Origin: Fen-1273 sp963837815 | Lineage (GTDB): Bacteria; Bacteroidota; Ignavibacteria; UBA10030; UBA6906 | NCBI GenBank assembly: GCA_963837815.1 | Contig: CAWIOS010000023.1 | Span: forward strand, 1-64,000 | Reading direction: 5' to 3' | Length of the DNA stretch: 64,000 nucleotides | Part shown: positions 42,559 through 50,256 of the stretch, piece by piece | How positions within the stretch are numbered: position 1 is the first letter of the stretch | Layout: each line of letters opens with the position of its first letter | Program-made: the position numbers and the translations under genes | Notes under the pieces: model-generated | Databases searched by the model: none | The model's input: only the letters and a program-made list of their open reading frames with translations | What the model was told of the DNA's origin: nothing

Positions 42559-45040
42559 ACGCCGCCGGCCGGCGAACGCTCGCACAGCCCTTGCGGGAAT
42601 CTGGATCCGGGGAATCATCCTCCCGGCCCTGTGGTGCGCTCTGCCGTTCCCCTCATCCGCACAGGTTTCCCCCGGTGACGTCACCGCGCACAGCAGGACG
42701 GGGAACACGTTCATCCTCCGGTCCGGAAATTCCTCGGTACGACTTTCGTTCTACGCCCCCGACATCGTCCGCGTCGACCTGCTCCCGGATGCTGACCCCG
42801 GTGCGGGGAAGGACTCGTCATTTGCGGTGATCAGGGAGGCGTCCGCTGACTTCCCGGTCGGTCTTGGTGAAACGGATTCAACGCTGGTCGTCTCCTCGCA
42901 CGCTCTCCGCGTCCTCTGCAGGAAATCGCCGTTTCAACTTTCGTTCAGCGATTCGTCCGGCCGGGATCTGACCTCCGGAGCCACTCCGGGAGGGATGGTC
43001 TGGCAGGCTGATGAGAACGTCGCGAAATTCACCATCCGTCCCGGAGAACATTTTTACGGGACCGGGGAACGGGGAACCCGGCTTGACAGGAGGGGGCAGG
43101 CGTTTGACTGCTACAACACGCAGTCGGGGGGATATGCGACGCCGCTTTCGACGATGAACATCAATGTCTCATTCATCGCCTCCTCGAACGGATATGCCCT
43201 TTTCTTCGACAACACGTACAGGGGCCGGTTCGACGTGGGAATGTCAGACCCCGCGGTGCTCTCCTACGCTTCGGCAGGAGGCGCGCTGACGTACTACCTG
43301 ATCGCCGCACCGACGCTTGCGCGGCAGATCGAACGCTACACCTGGCTCACCGGGAGACAGCCGCTCCCTCCCCGGTGGGCGTTCGGGTTCATCCAGTCGA
43401 AGAACCGGTACGCCACCGAGGAAGAGGCCCGGTCGATCGTCCGCACGATGCGTGCGGAGAATTTCCCCTGCGACGCGATCGTCCTTGACCTCAGGTGGTT
43501 CCGCGCGATGGGGGATCTCCGGTGGGACACTTCATCCTGGCACGACCCGGAGGCGATGCTGAGGGACTTCCTCCGCGACGGCTTCAGGACGATCCTGATC
43601 ACGGAGCCGTATGTCGTCGAAACCTCCGTGAACTATGCGGAGGCATCGCGCCTCGGATTTCTCGCCAGGAACTCCGACGGGGGAACGTATGTGCTGGACA
43701 AATGGTGGTCGTGCGGCGGCTGCGACGCAGCGCTCTTCGATATGACGGACCCCGCCGCCCGGCGCTGGTGGTGGAGCAAGCATCCGCCGTTTCTCGGGCG
43801 CTATGTTGCGGGGCTCTGGACCGACCTCGGCGAGCCGGAGCGCCATCCTCCCGGGATGAGGCATTACCTGGGGACCGCGGCAAAGGTCCACAATATTTAC
43901 AACCTCCTCTGGGCGAAGACCGTGTTCGAGGGGATGAGCGCATTCCGTCCGGGGGAGCGGGTCTTCAATCTCACGCGGTCGGGCTCGGCGGGGATTCAGC
44001 GGTACGGCGTGATCACCTGGTCGGGGGACGTCTCGAGGAGCTTCGGGGGCCTCGGAGTACAGCTTCCGATGCTTCTCAATATGGGAATGTCCGGGCTCGC
44101 ATATCATAATTCAGACATCGGCGGGTACGCCCGCAACCCCACGACGGCGGAGCTCTACGTCCGATGGATGGAGTACGGAGTGTTCACTCCCGTCACTCGC
44201 GCGCACGGGGCCGGGGAAAGCGTGAGCGGGTCTCCGACCGAACCCTGGAAGTTCGGTGAGGAAGCCGAGAATGTCTGCCGGGAGATGCTCTCGCTCCGTT
44301 ACAGGCTTCTTCCGTACAACTATACGATGGCATACAGGAATTACCGGACCGGGCTTCCGCTGGCGCGGCCGCTCATTATGATGTACCCCCGCGACAGTGC
44401 GTATGCCGATGAGAGCTCGACGTATCTCTGGGGGGATGACTTTCTCGTCGCACCGGTCGTGGAGGCCGATCAGAGGACCAAGCCCGTGGTGTTCCCCCGC
44501 GGGGAATGGGTGAACTTCTGGAGCGACGAGTCCGTTGAAGGAGGGAGAACGATCGTTGTGGATGCGCCCCTCGGCAGGATTCCGCTCTTTGTCAGGTCGG
44601 GAAGCATCATCCCGCTCGCACCGTTGATGCGGTACTCTGACGAGCGTCCTCTCGATACGCTGACGCTTGCGGTCTACCCCGGCAATTCCGGCGGCGATTC
44701 TTTCTACGAGGACGACGGAAAAACGACGGCGTACCAGGACGGGGAATGCTCGGTTACCGCCTTCACACAGACGGCCGAGGTGACGAACGGACGGATGCAT
44801 CTTGCGGTCGGCATTGGTCGATCGTCCGGTTCGTTCAAAGGGATGATAAAACGCCGGGAGTATATTGTCGAGATTCACCGGGTCGGTACTCCGCCGGCGG
44901 ACGTCCGGATTAACGGACATCAGATCACCTCCGGTCCGGGGTACATGTTCGATCCCGGGAAATCCCTGCTGACGGTTCCCGTGTCGTGCAGCGCCGACAG
45001 TGCGTACAGGCTCACTTTTTCTTATACCGTCATCCGGTAA
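42545..45040 (+). CDS. Exported GH31 alpha-glucosidase/alpha-xylosidase
   Basis: An 831-residue enzyme with a signal peptide (about 1-40, ending PSSAQ). The N-terminal beta-sandwich (to about 270) includes FYGTGERG. The catalytic barrel carries the nucleophile Asp in GLWTDLGEPE (D427) and the acid/base Asp in TWSGDVSRSF (D495). A DUF5110-like C-terminal domain follows (FYEDDGKT). GH31 enzymes remove alpha-linked glucose or xylose with retention; the exact substrate is not evident. The ATG lies inside the end of the repeat-protein gene, which suggests translational coupling between an outer-surface solenoid and this glycosidase. Confidence 0.93.
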   Translation: MRIFERRRPANARTALAGIWIRGIILPALWCALPFPSSAQVSPGDVTAHSRTGNTFILRSGNSSVRLSFYAPDIVRVDLLPDADPGAGKDSSFAVIREASADFPVGLGETDSTLVVSSHALRVLCRKSPFQLSFSDSSGRDLTSGATPGGMVWQADENVAKFTIRPGEHFYGTGERGTRLDRRGQAFDCYNTQSGGYATPLSTMNINVSFIASSNGYALFFDNTYRGRFDVGMSDPAVLSYASAGGALTYYLIAAPTLARQIERYTWLTGRQPLPPRWAFGFIQSKNRYATEEEARSIVRTMRAENFPCDAIVLDLRWFRAMGDLRWDTSSWHDPEAMLRDFLRDGFRTILITEPYVVETSVNYAEASRLGFLARNSDGGTYVLDKWWSCGGCDAALFDMTDPAARRWWWSKHPPFLGRYVAGLWTDLGEPERHPPGMRHYLGTAAKVHNIYNLLWAKTVFEGMSAFRPGERVFNLTRSGSAGIQRYGVITWSGDVSRSFGGLGVQLPMLLNMGMSGLAYHNSDIGGYARNPTTAELYVRWMEYGVFTPVTRAHGAGESVSGSPTEPWKFGEEAENVCREMLSLRYRLLPYNYTMAYRNYRTGLPLARPLIMMYPRDSAYADESSTYLWGDDFLVAPVVEADQRTKPVVFPRGEWVNFWSDESVEGGRTIVVDAPLGRIPLFVRSGSIIPLAPLMRYSDERPLDTLTLAVYPGNSGGDSFYEDDGKTTAYQDGECSVTAFTQTAEVTNGRMHLAVGIGRSSGSFKGMIKRREYIVEIHRVGTPPADVRINGHQITSGPGYMFDPGKSLLTVPVSCSADSAYRLTFSYTVIR

Positions 45041-45062
45041 CCGCATAATTCCAGGAGGATCT

Positions 45063-45473
45063 ATGAAGGCCAAGGCGACGTACGCGGTCACGAAGTGGGA
45101 AGAATCGACGCTTGACGAGATATCTGCGAAAGCGAAACTGACGAAGGCGACTGTCGAATACGTCTTCAGCGGGGAGCTTCACGGGAAAGCGAAGGTCGAG
45201 TACCTTATGTTCTACAGGTATTTCGATCCGAACGACCAGCACAGGGCCAGGGCTTCATACGTGGGACTTCTCCGGTTCGAGGGGACGCTCGGAGGAAAGG
45301 TGGGGAGCTTTGTGATGCAGGATAACGGCACGTTTGAAGGAGGAGCGGCCGTTTCGGCGCTGCAGGTTCAGGACGGATCCGGAACGGGTTCTCTCGCGGG
45401 GATCTCCGGGACGGCAACCTACCGCGCGGACAAGGAGGGGTACCATTTCGAGCTTGATTACAATTTGCCCTGA
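45063..45473 (+). CDS. DUF3224-family protein
   Basis: A 136-residue soluble protein. The DUF3224 pattern is clear: KWEESTLDE near the start, EYVFSGELHGKAKVEYLMFYRY, SYVGLLRFEGTLGGKVGSF, then DGSGTGSLAGISGTATY and a final FELDYNLP. The fold is an AOC-type beta-barrel and the function is unknown. The ATG at 45063 is fixed by AGGAGG four bases upstream; the frame is open further back but runs inside the GH31 gene. It follows GH31 after 22 bp and is followed by a terminator-like hairpin. Confidence 0.88.
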   Translation: MKAKATYAVTKWEESTLDEISAKAKLTKATVEYVFSGELHGKAKVEYLMFYRYFDPNDQHRARASYVGLLRFEGTLGGKVGSFVMQDNGTFEGGAAVSALQVQDGSGTGSLAGISGTATYRADKEGYHFELDYNLP

Positions 45474-45475
45474 TT

Positions 45476-45514
45476 GGGGGTCTCCGGAGCGGTGAGGAAC
45501 TCGCCGGAATCCCC
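45476..45514 (+). terminator. Terminator-like hairpin after the DUF3224 gene
   Basis: GGGG and CCGG in GGGGGTCTCCGG (45476-45487) can pair with CCGG and CCCC at 45504-45514, with internal loops. The T-rich TTCTGTTGTTTC follows. The first 12 bases are identical to those at 39095. Confidence 0.4.
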
Positions 45515-45583
45515 TTCTGTTGTTTCAGTTGTACTGGTTCTTGATGGTCCCGAGTCACCATACGTCGAATGGGAGGAAAAGAT

Positions 45584-45997
45584 ATGGCAGCAGGAAAATC
45601 CGAAGACCTGGGGAAGCTGCTCCTCAGAATATCCGTCGGCCTCGTTCTCGTGTTTCACGGATACTCCAAGATCTTCTCAGGGGTGGAGTGGATGAAGGGA
45701 CCGCTCGGTCAGGTGGGCCTCCCCGGGTTCATCGCGTACGGAGTGTACCTGGGTGAAATCGTCGGACCGGTCCTGGTCCTCATCGGGTATCGTGCCCGGA
45801 TCGGTGCGGCGCTGATGGTCATCAATATGGTGATGGCGATCTTTCTCGCCCACCGGAATCAGATATTCACGCTCAGGGAGCAGGGGGGCGGATGGGCGAT
45901 CGAGCTTGATGCCCTGATCCTGCTTGGCGCGCTCGCGGTGTTCTTCCTCGGAGGAGGGAAATTCGGCGTCAGCAGAGGGAAGAACGCCTGGGATTGA
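45584..45997 (+). CDS. DoxX-family inner-membrane protein
   Basis: A 137-residue protein with four membrane helices. The first (LLLRISVGLVLVFHGYSKIF) carries the DoxX hallmark, a helix ending in HG-x-x-K. It continues with FIAYGVYLGEIVGPVLVLIG, a helix with MVINMVMAIFLAHR and a last helix (ALILLGALAVFFLG). DoxX proteins are linked to redox stress complexes or thiosulfate oxidation, but the role of this small form is unknown. The second ATG at 45584 was chosen because GGAGG lies 8 bases before it; an ATG at 45569 is also in frame. It starts a run of same-strand genes to 52017. Confidence 0.88.
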   Translation: MAAGKSEDLGKLLLRISVGLVLVFHGYSKIFSGVEWMKGPLGQVGLPGFIAYGVYLGEIVGPVLVLIGYRARIGAALMVINMVMAIFLAHRNQIFTLREQGGGWAIELDALILLGALAVFFLGGGKFGVSRGKNAWD

Positions 45998-46054
45998 ATC
46001 TCCGCCGTTCAATCCCTATCATCAATCCAACGCATCGCACCCCGCGGAGACCCC

Positions 46055-46750
46055 ATGCCCGATTCCCCTCCGTCGAACTCCCGGATTGCCGAACTTTTTG
46101 AAATGATCGCCGACCACCTTGCGGCGAAAGACGAGAACCCCTTCCGCGTGCGGAGCTACAGGACCGCCGCAGCATCGGTTCGCTCGTCGAAGACTCCCAT
46201 CGGAAAGCTCGTGAAAGAGAGCGGGGGCGCCGCGCTCAAGGGTATCCCCGGCGTCGGAGAACGCCTCGCGGGGTTGATCGAAGAGTACGTGAAATCCGGA
46301 GAGGTCGAGCTCCTGGAGACGCTCCGGAAGGAAGTGAAGCCTGAGGACCTGGAGAAGGTAAAGGCCGCGAAGAAGGAGCATCCTCCCGCCGGGCCTTCCG
46401 CTCCGCTCATTCCCGTCCCTCTCATACTCGAGATCGATGCCGAATACCGTGAAAAGGCGGCGTCCCGAAAACTCAAGCTGATCGCCCCGAAGCTCCTCAA
46501 TCCCGGCAAGAAGGCCTGGCTCCCGATACTCGCGACGTCGAAGAAGGGGTGGAAGTTCACCGTTATGTTTTCCAATACCGCCACCGCGCACAAGCTTGGC
46601 AAGACGGACGACTGGGTCGTCGTCTACTATGAAAGTGGGAAAGGGGAGAACCAGTGCACCGTCGTCACCGAGCAGAGGGGGCCGATGAAAGGGAGGCGGG
46701 TGATTCGGGGGCGGGAGGCGGAGTGCAAGACATTCTACGGATTGGAGTGA
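46055..46750 (+). CDS. Helix-hairpin-helix protein with polymerase-beta-like N-domain
   Basis: A 231-residue protein with two parts. Residues 1-95 match the 8-kDa, lyase-like N-terminal domain of family X polymerases (IAELFEMIADHLAAKDENPFR, YRTAAASV, and the hairpin LKGIPGVGERLAGLIEEY). The polymerase palm and fingers are absent. Residues 115-231 form a separate, well-structured domain (LILEIDAEYREKA, KGWKFTVMFSNTATAHKLG, DDWVVVYYE, then GRRVIRGREAECKTFYG) that I know only as an uncharacterised partner of this HHH domain. DNA binding is likely; a role in repair is inference. GGAG lies about 5 bases before the ATG. It is 9 bp upstream of the dioxygenase gene. Confidence 0.8.
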   Translation: MPDSPPSNSRIAELFEMIADHLAAKDENPFRVRSYRTAAASVRSSKTPIGKLVKESGGAALKGIPGVGERLAGLIEEYVKSGEVELLETLRKEVKPEDLEKVKAAKKEHPPAGPSAPLIPVPLILEIDAEYREKAASRKLKLIAPKLLNPGKKAWLPILATSKKGWKFTVMFSNTATAHKLGKTDDWVVVYYESGKGENQCTVVTEQRGPMKGRRVIRGREAECKTFYGLE

Positions 46751-46759
46751 AAGGCAGAC

Positions 46760-47575
46760 ATGGATCTTTCTGATCTCAAGAGGATGACGTCGTCGCTCGC
46801 GCCGACGCCGACGATGCCGCTGCTCTTCGTCGGACACGGCAACCCGATGAATGCCATCACCGACAACGAGTTTTCACGCGGGTGGCGCGAGGCGGCGAAA
46901 TCGCTTCCCCGGCCAGCGGCCGTTCTCTGCGTCTCGGCCCACTGGGAGACCCGGGGTACGTACGTCACGGCGATGGAGAAGCCCCCGACGATACACGACT
47001 TCGGCGGATTCCCTCCTGAACTCTACCAGGTGCAGTATCCGGCGCCGGGGAGCCCGGCGCTTGCCGATGAAACGAAGCGCACGATCCAGGGCACGGATGT
47101 CGGGCTCGATTACGAGTGGGGGCTCGATCACGGATGCTGGAGCGTGCTCAGGCACCTGTTCCCGGAAGGCGACGTCCCGGTGATCGAGCTCAGCCTCGAC
47201 CGGACGAAGCCTCCCGCGTGGCACGTCGACCTGGCGAAGCAGCTCGCGCCGCTGCGACGGAAGGGAGTCCTCATCACGGGGAGCGGCAACATGGTGCACA
47301 ACCTCAGGTTGGTCGAGTGGGAGGCCGCCGACGGGTTTGACTGGGCCCTGAAGGCGAACGATCTGCTCAAGAAACTGATTGCGGGAAACGAGACGCAACG
47401 CCTCGCTGATTACCGCTCGCTCGGCAGGGAAGTCGAGATGGCCGTCCCCACACCCGAACACTTCATTCCGCTTCTGTACGCCCTCGGCCTCCGGGAAGAG
47501 AAGGAAGGAGTCTCGTTCTTCAACGACAGGACGGAGCTCGGTGCGATCTCGATGACATCATTCAGGATAGGATGA
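46760..47575 (+). CDS. ygiD: YgiD-type extradiol dioxygenase (4,5-DOPA dioxygenase family)
   Basis: A 271-residue member of the class III extradiol ring-cleavage (LigB/DODA) superfamily. The conserved His residues of YgiD are at matching places: H26 in VGHGNPM, H61 in SAHWET, H124 in DHGCW and H234 in PTPEHF. The block PELYQVQYPAPGSPALA is typical. E. coli YgiD opens the ring of L-DOPA in vitro; the natural substrate is unknown. There is no signal peptide. It lies between the HHH gene and the molybdenum hydroxylase genes in a same-strand run with short gaps, but an obvious shared pathway is not apparent. Confidence 0.92.
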   Translation: MDLSDLKRMTSSLAPTPTMPLLFVGHGNPMNAITDNEFSRGWREAAKSLPRPAAVLCVSAHWETRGTYVTAMEKPPTIHDFGGFPPELYQVQYPAPGSPALADETKRTIQGTDVGLDYEWGLDHGCWSVLRHLFPEGDVPVIELSLDRTKPPAWHVDLAKQLAPLRRKGVLITGSGNMVHNLRLVEWEAADGFDWALKANDLLKKLIAGNETQRLADYRSLGREVEMAVPTPEHFIPLLYALGLREEKEGVSFFNDRTELGAISMTSFRIG

Positions 47576-47606
47576 ACGGACAATCACGACGTAAGGAGTG
47601 CTCCCC

Positions 47607-48083
47607 ATGGTGGAAACCGTTCGTTTCACGCTCAACGGAAAACCCGCAACGGTCACCGTCGACAGCGACCGTCTCCTCCTCTGGGTCCTCAGGACGGATC
47701 TCGGCCTGACGGGAACGAAATACGGCTGCGGCGAGAGCTTCTGCGGCGCCTGCACGGTGATCGTCGACGGCGAAGCCGTCCGTTCCTGCCAGACTGCCGT
47801 GAAGGAGGTCCGCGACAAGGAGGTCGCAACGATCGAGGGGCTCGCCTCCGGCGACGTTCTTCACCCCGTGCAGAAGGCGTTCGTGGAGCACGATGCCCTC
47901 CAGTGCGGCTACTGCACGCCGGGAATGATCATGAACGCATACGCACTCCTCCGGAGGAACCACGCGCCGTCGGAAGCGGAGATCATCGAAGGGATGGACG
48001 ACGACCTCTGCCGCTGCGGCGCGCACAACAAGATCGTGCAGGCCGTCCGCTCGGCGGCAAAAGAAATGCACGGAGGGCTCTGA
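47607..48083 (+). CDS. [2Fe-2S] subunit of a molybdenum hydroxylase (aldehyde oxidase family)
   Basis: A 158-residue electron-transfer subunit. The plant-type ferredoxin cluster is held by C41, C46, C49 and C61 (GCGESFCGACTV). The second cluster is held by C100, C103, C135 and C137 (CGYCTPGM and LCRCG). All eight ligands are present. The ATG at 47607 has AAGGAG 8 bases upstream and was preferred to a GTG three codons earlier. It is followed after 1 bp by the catalytic subunit. No separate FAD subunit is encoded, as in isoquinoline oxidoreductase (IorAB)-type enzymes, so electrons probably go to a cytochrome or other acceptor. Confidence 0.95.
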   Translation: MVETVRFTLNGKPATVTVDSDRLLLWVLRTDLGLTGTKYGCGESFCGACTVIVDGEAVRSCQTAVKEVRDKEVATIEGLASGDVLHPVQKAFVEHDALQCGYCTPGMIMNAYALLRRNHAPSEAEIIEGMDDDLCRCGAHNKIVQAVRSAAKEMHGGL

Positions 48084-48084
48084 G

Positions 48085-50241
48085 ATGAATGAATTCCAAT
48101 ACTGGCCGAATGACGCCGAGGAAACTGCCTTCGCGATGGACCGTCGCCGGTTCCTCAAGACGAGCGGGGCGGGGATATTCCTCTTTTTCAGGATCAAAGA
48201 CGTTTCGTTCTTCACGCAGGAAGGTCCCGGGCGGGCGGTGCTGCAGGGAGGGCCGTCGGATTTCAATGCGTATCTGAAGATCGGCGAGGACGGCCGTGTC
48301 TCTTGTTACACGGGGAAGATCGAAATGGGACAGGGGATCGTCACATCGCTGGCACAGATGATCGCCGACGAGCTCGACGTCCGGCTCGACGACGTCGATA
48401 TGGTTATGGGGGACACCGACCTCTGCCCGTTCGACAGGGGGACGTTCGGTTCGCTGAGCACGCGCGCGTTCGGCCCGTCGCTCAGGACGGCGGGGGCGGA
48501 GGCGAGGAGAGTCCTCATCGAAATGGCCTCCGGGAAGCTCAACGTACCTGCCGGTGACCTCGCGACGGCCGACGGTGCGGTGTTCAAGAAGTCCGATGCA
48601 AAGGTGCGCGTCACGTACGCCGCCCTTGCGAAGGGGAAGAAGATCGAACACCGTCTCACGGACCCGGTCGTCGTCAAGAAGCCGTCTGAATTCAAGATTA
48701 TGAGCAAGCCACTCACGCGCAGGGATGCGCGCGAGAAGGTGACGGGGAAAGCGAAATATGCGGCCGACGTTCAGGTACCGGGGATGCTCTATGCGAAGAT
48801 CCTCCGTCCCCCGGCGCACGGCGCGAAGCTGATCGACGTCGACACCTCCGGAGCGGCGGCCGTGGAAGGTGCGCGCGTAGTCCGGGATGGCGACCTCGTG
48901 GCCGTGCTTCATAAATATCCGGACGTGGCGCAGTCCGCGCTCGCGAAGGTTCGGGCGAAGTTTGATGCCCCGTCTTCTGCGGTCGACGACAAATCGATAT
49001 ACGAGCACCTCCTGAAAGTGGCCCCGGCGGGGAAAGTGGTCGCCTCGGGGGGCGATCTCTCATCGGGCGAAAAGGCGTCTTCGTCGGTGATCGAGCAGAC
49101 GTACTATAATGCGTACGTCGCACACGCGCCGATGGAGCCCCACGCCGCCGTCGTGAAGATCGAAGGGAAGAAAGCGACGGTCTGGGCCTCGACGCAGGCC
49201 CCTTTCGGGGCGAGGGAAGAGGTGGCGAAGGCCCTCGGTTTCCAGACCGGGGATGTCAGGGTGATCACGCCGTTCGTCGGCGGCGGGTTCGGCGGGAAGA
49301 CCGCGCACGGGCAGGTCGTCGAGGCGGCGCGGCTGGCGAAGCTCGCCGGTGTTCCCGTGCAGGTCGCCTGGACGAGGAACGAAGAGTTCTTCTACGACAC
49401 GTTCCGGCCTGCGGCGGTGATCAAGCTCCGCTCCGGGATCACGGGGAAGGGAGAGATCAGTTTCTGGGACTACAACGTCTACTTTGCGGGAGAGAGGGGA
49501 TCCCAGCAGTTCTACGAGATACCGAACCACCGCACGACGGCCTACAACGCGAGCTGGGTCGGGACCGAAGGGACGCATCCCTTTGCCACGGGGGCCTGGC
49601 GCGCCCCCGGGAACAACACGAACACGTTTGCCCGGGAATCGCAGATCGACATTATGGCCGTGAAAGCGGGTGCCGATCCTGTCGAATTCCGGCTGAGGCA
49701 TCTCACTGATCCGAAGATGAAGGGGGTGCTCAAAGCCGCCGCTGAGAAGTTCGGCTGGAAGCCGGCGAAATCACCGAGCGGGAGGGGACTGGGCGTTGCG
49801 CTCGGCATCGATGCGGGGACGTACGTGGCGACGATCGCCGAGGTCGCCGTGAACAAATCGACGGGCGAAGTGAAGGTCAAACGGGTCCTCGCCGTGCAGG
49901 ATATGGGGCTGGTCGTCAATCCGGAAGGGGCGGCCCTGCAGATGGAGGGATGCATCACGATGGGACTCGGCTACGCGCTCCGCGAGGGGCTGCATTTCAA
50001 GGGTGGGGAGATCACCGACCTCAACTTCGGGTCGTACGAAATCCCGCGGTTCTCCTGGCTTCCGAAGATTGAAACGCACATACTGGACGATGAGAATTCC
50101 CCGCCGCAGGGGGGAGGAGAGCCGGCGATCGTGACGATGGGCGCCGTGATCGCGAGTGCGATCTACGACGCCGTGGGCGCGCGGGTATTCGAGCTTCCGA
50201 TGACTCCCGACAGGGTGAATGAAGCGATGTCCAGGGGGTAA
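48085..50241 (+). CDS. Molybdopterin-binding catalytic subunit of a molybdenum hydroxylase (IorB-like)
   Basis: A 718-residue subunit of the xanthine oxidase/aldehyde oxidase family. A twin-arginine-like stretch DRRRFLKTSGAG (about 19-30) near the N-terminus, followed by a hydrophobic stretch, suggests folding and export with the cofactor bound. The molybdopterin contacts GQGIVTSLAQMIADEL, GGGFGGK and GAWRAPG are present. The catalytic Glu is in GGGEPA (E679). The architecture matches IorB-type proteins, which oxidise N-heteroaromatics or aldehydes. Together with the [2Fe-2S] subunit it forms a two-subunit enzyme. No cofactor-insertion (XdhC/CoxI) gene is visible nearby. Confidence 0.93.
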   Translation: MNEFQYWPNDAEETAFAMDRRRFLKTSGAGIFLFFRIKDVSFFTQEGPGRAVLQGGPSDFNAYLKIGEDGRVSCYTGKIEMGQGIVTSLAQMIADELDVRLDDVDMVMGDTDLCPFDRGTFGSLSTRAFGPSLRTAGAEARRVLIEMASGKLNVPAGDLATADGAVFKKSDAKVRVTYAALAKGKKIEHRLTDPVVVKKPSEFKIMSKPLTRRDAREKVTGKAKYAADVQVPGMLYAKILRPPAHGAKLIDVDTSGAAAVEGARVVRDGDLVAVLHKYPDVAQSALAKVRAKFDAPSSAVDDKSIYEHLLKVAPAGKVVASGGDLSSGEKASSSVIEQTYYNAYVAHAPMEPHAAVVKIEGKKATVWASTQAPFGAREEVAKALGFQTGDVRVITPFVGGGFGGKTAHGQVVEAARLAKLAGVPVQVAWTRNEEFFYDTFRPAAVIKLRSGITGKGEISFWDYNVYFAGERGSQQFYEIPNHRTTAYNASWVGTEGTHPFATGAWRAPGNNTNTFARESQIDIMAVKAGADPVEFRLRHLTDPKMKGVLKAAAEKFGWKPAKSPSGRGLGVALGIDAGTYVATIAEVAVNKSTGEVKVKRVLAVQDMGLVVNPEGAALQMEGCITMGLGYALREGLHFKGGEITDLNFGSYEIPRFSWLPKIETHILDDENSPPQGGGEPAIVTMGAVIASAIYDAVGARVFELPMTPDRVNEAMSRG

Positions 50242-50256
50242 CCCGAGGTCAACCGA

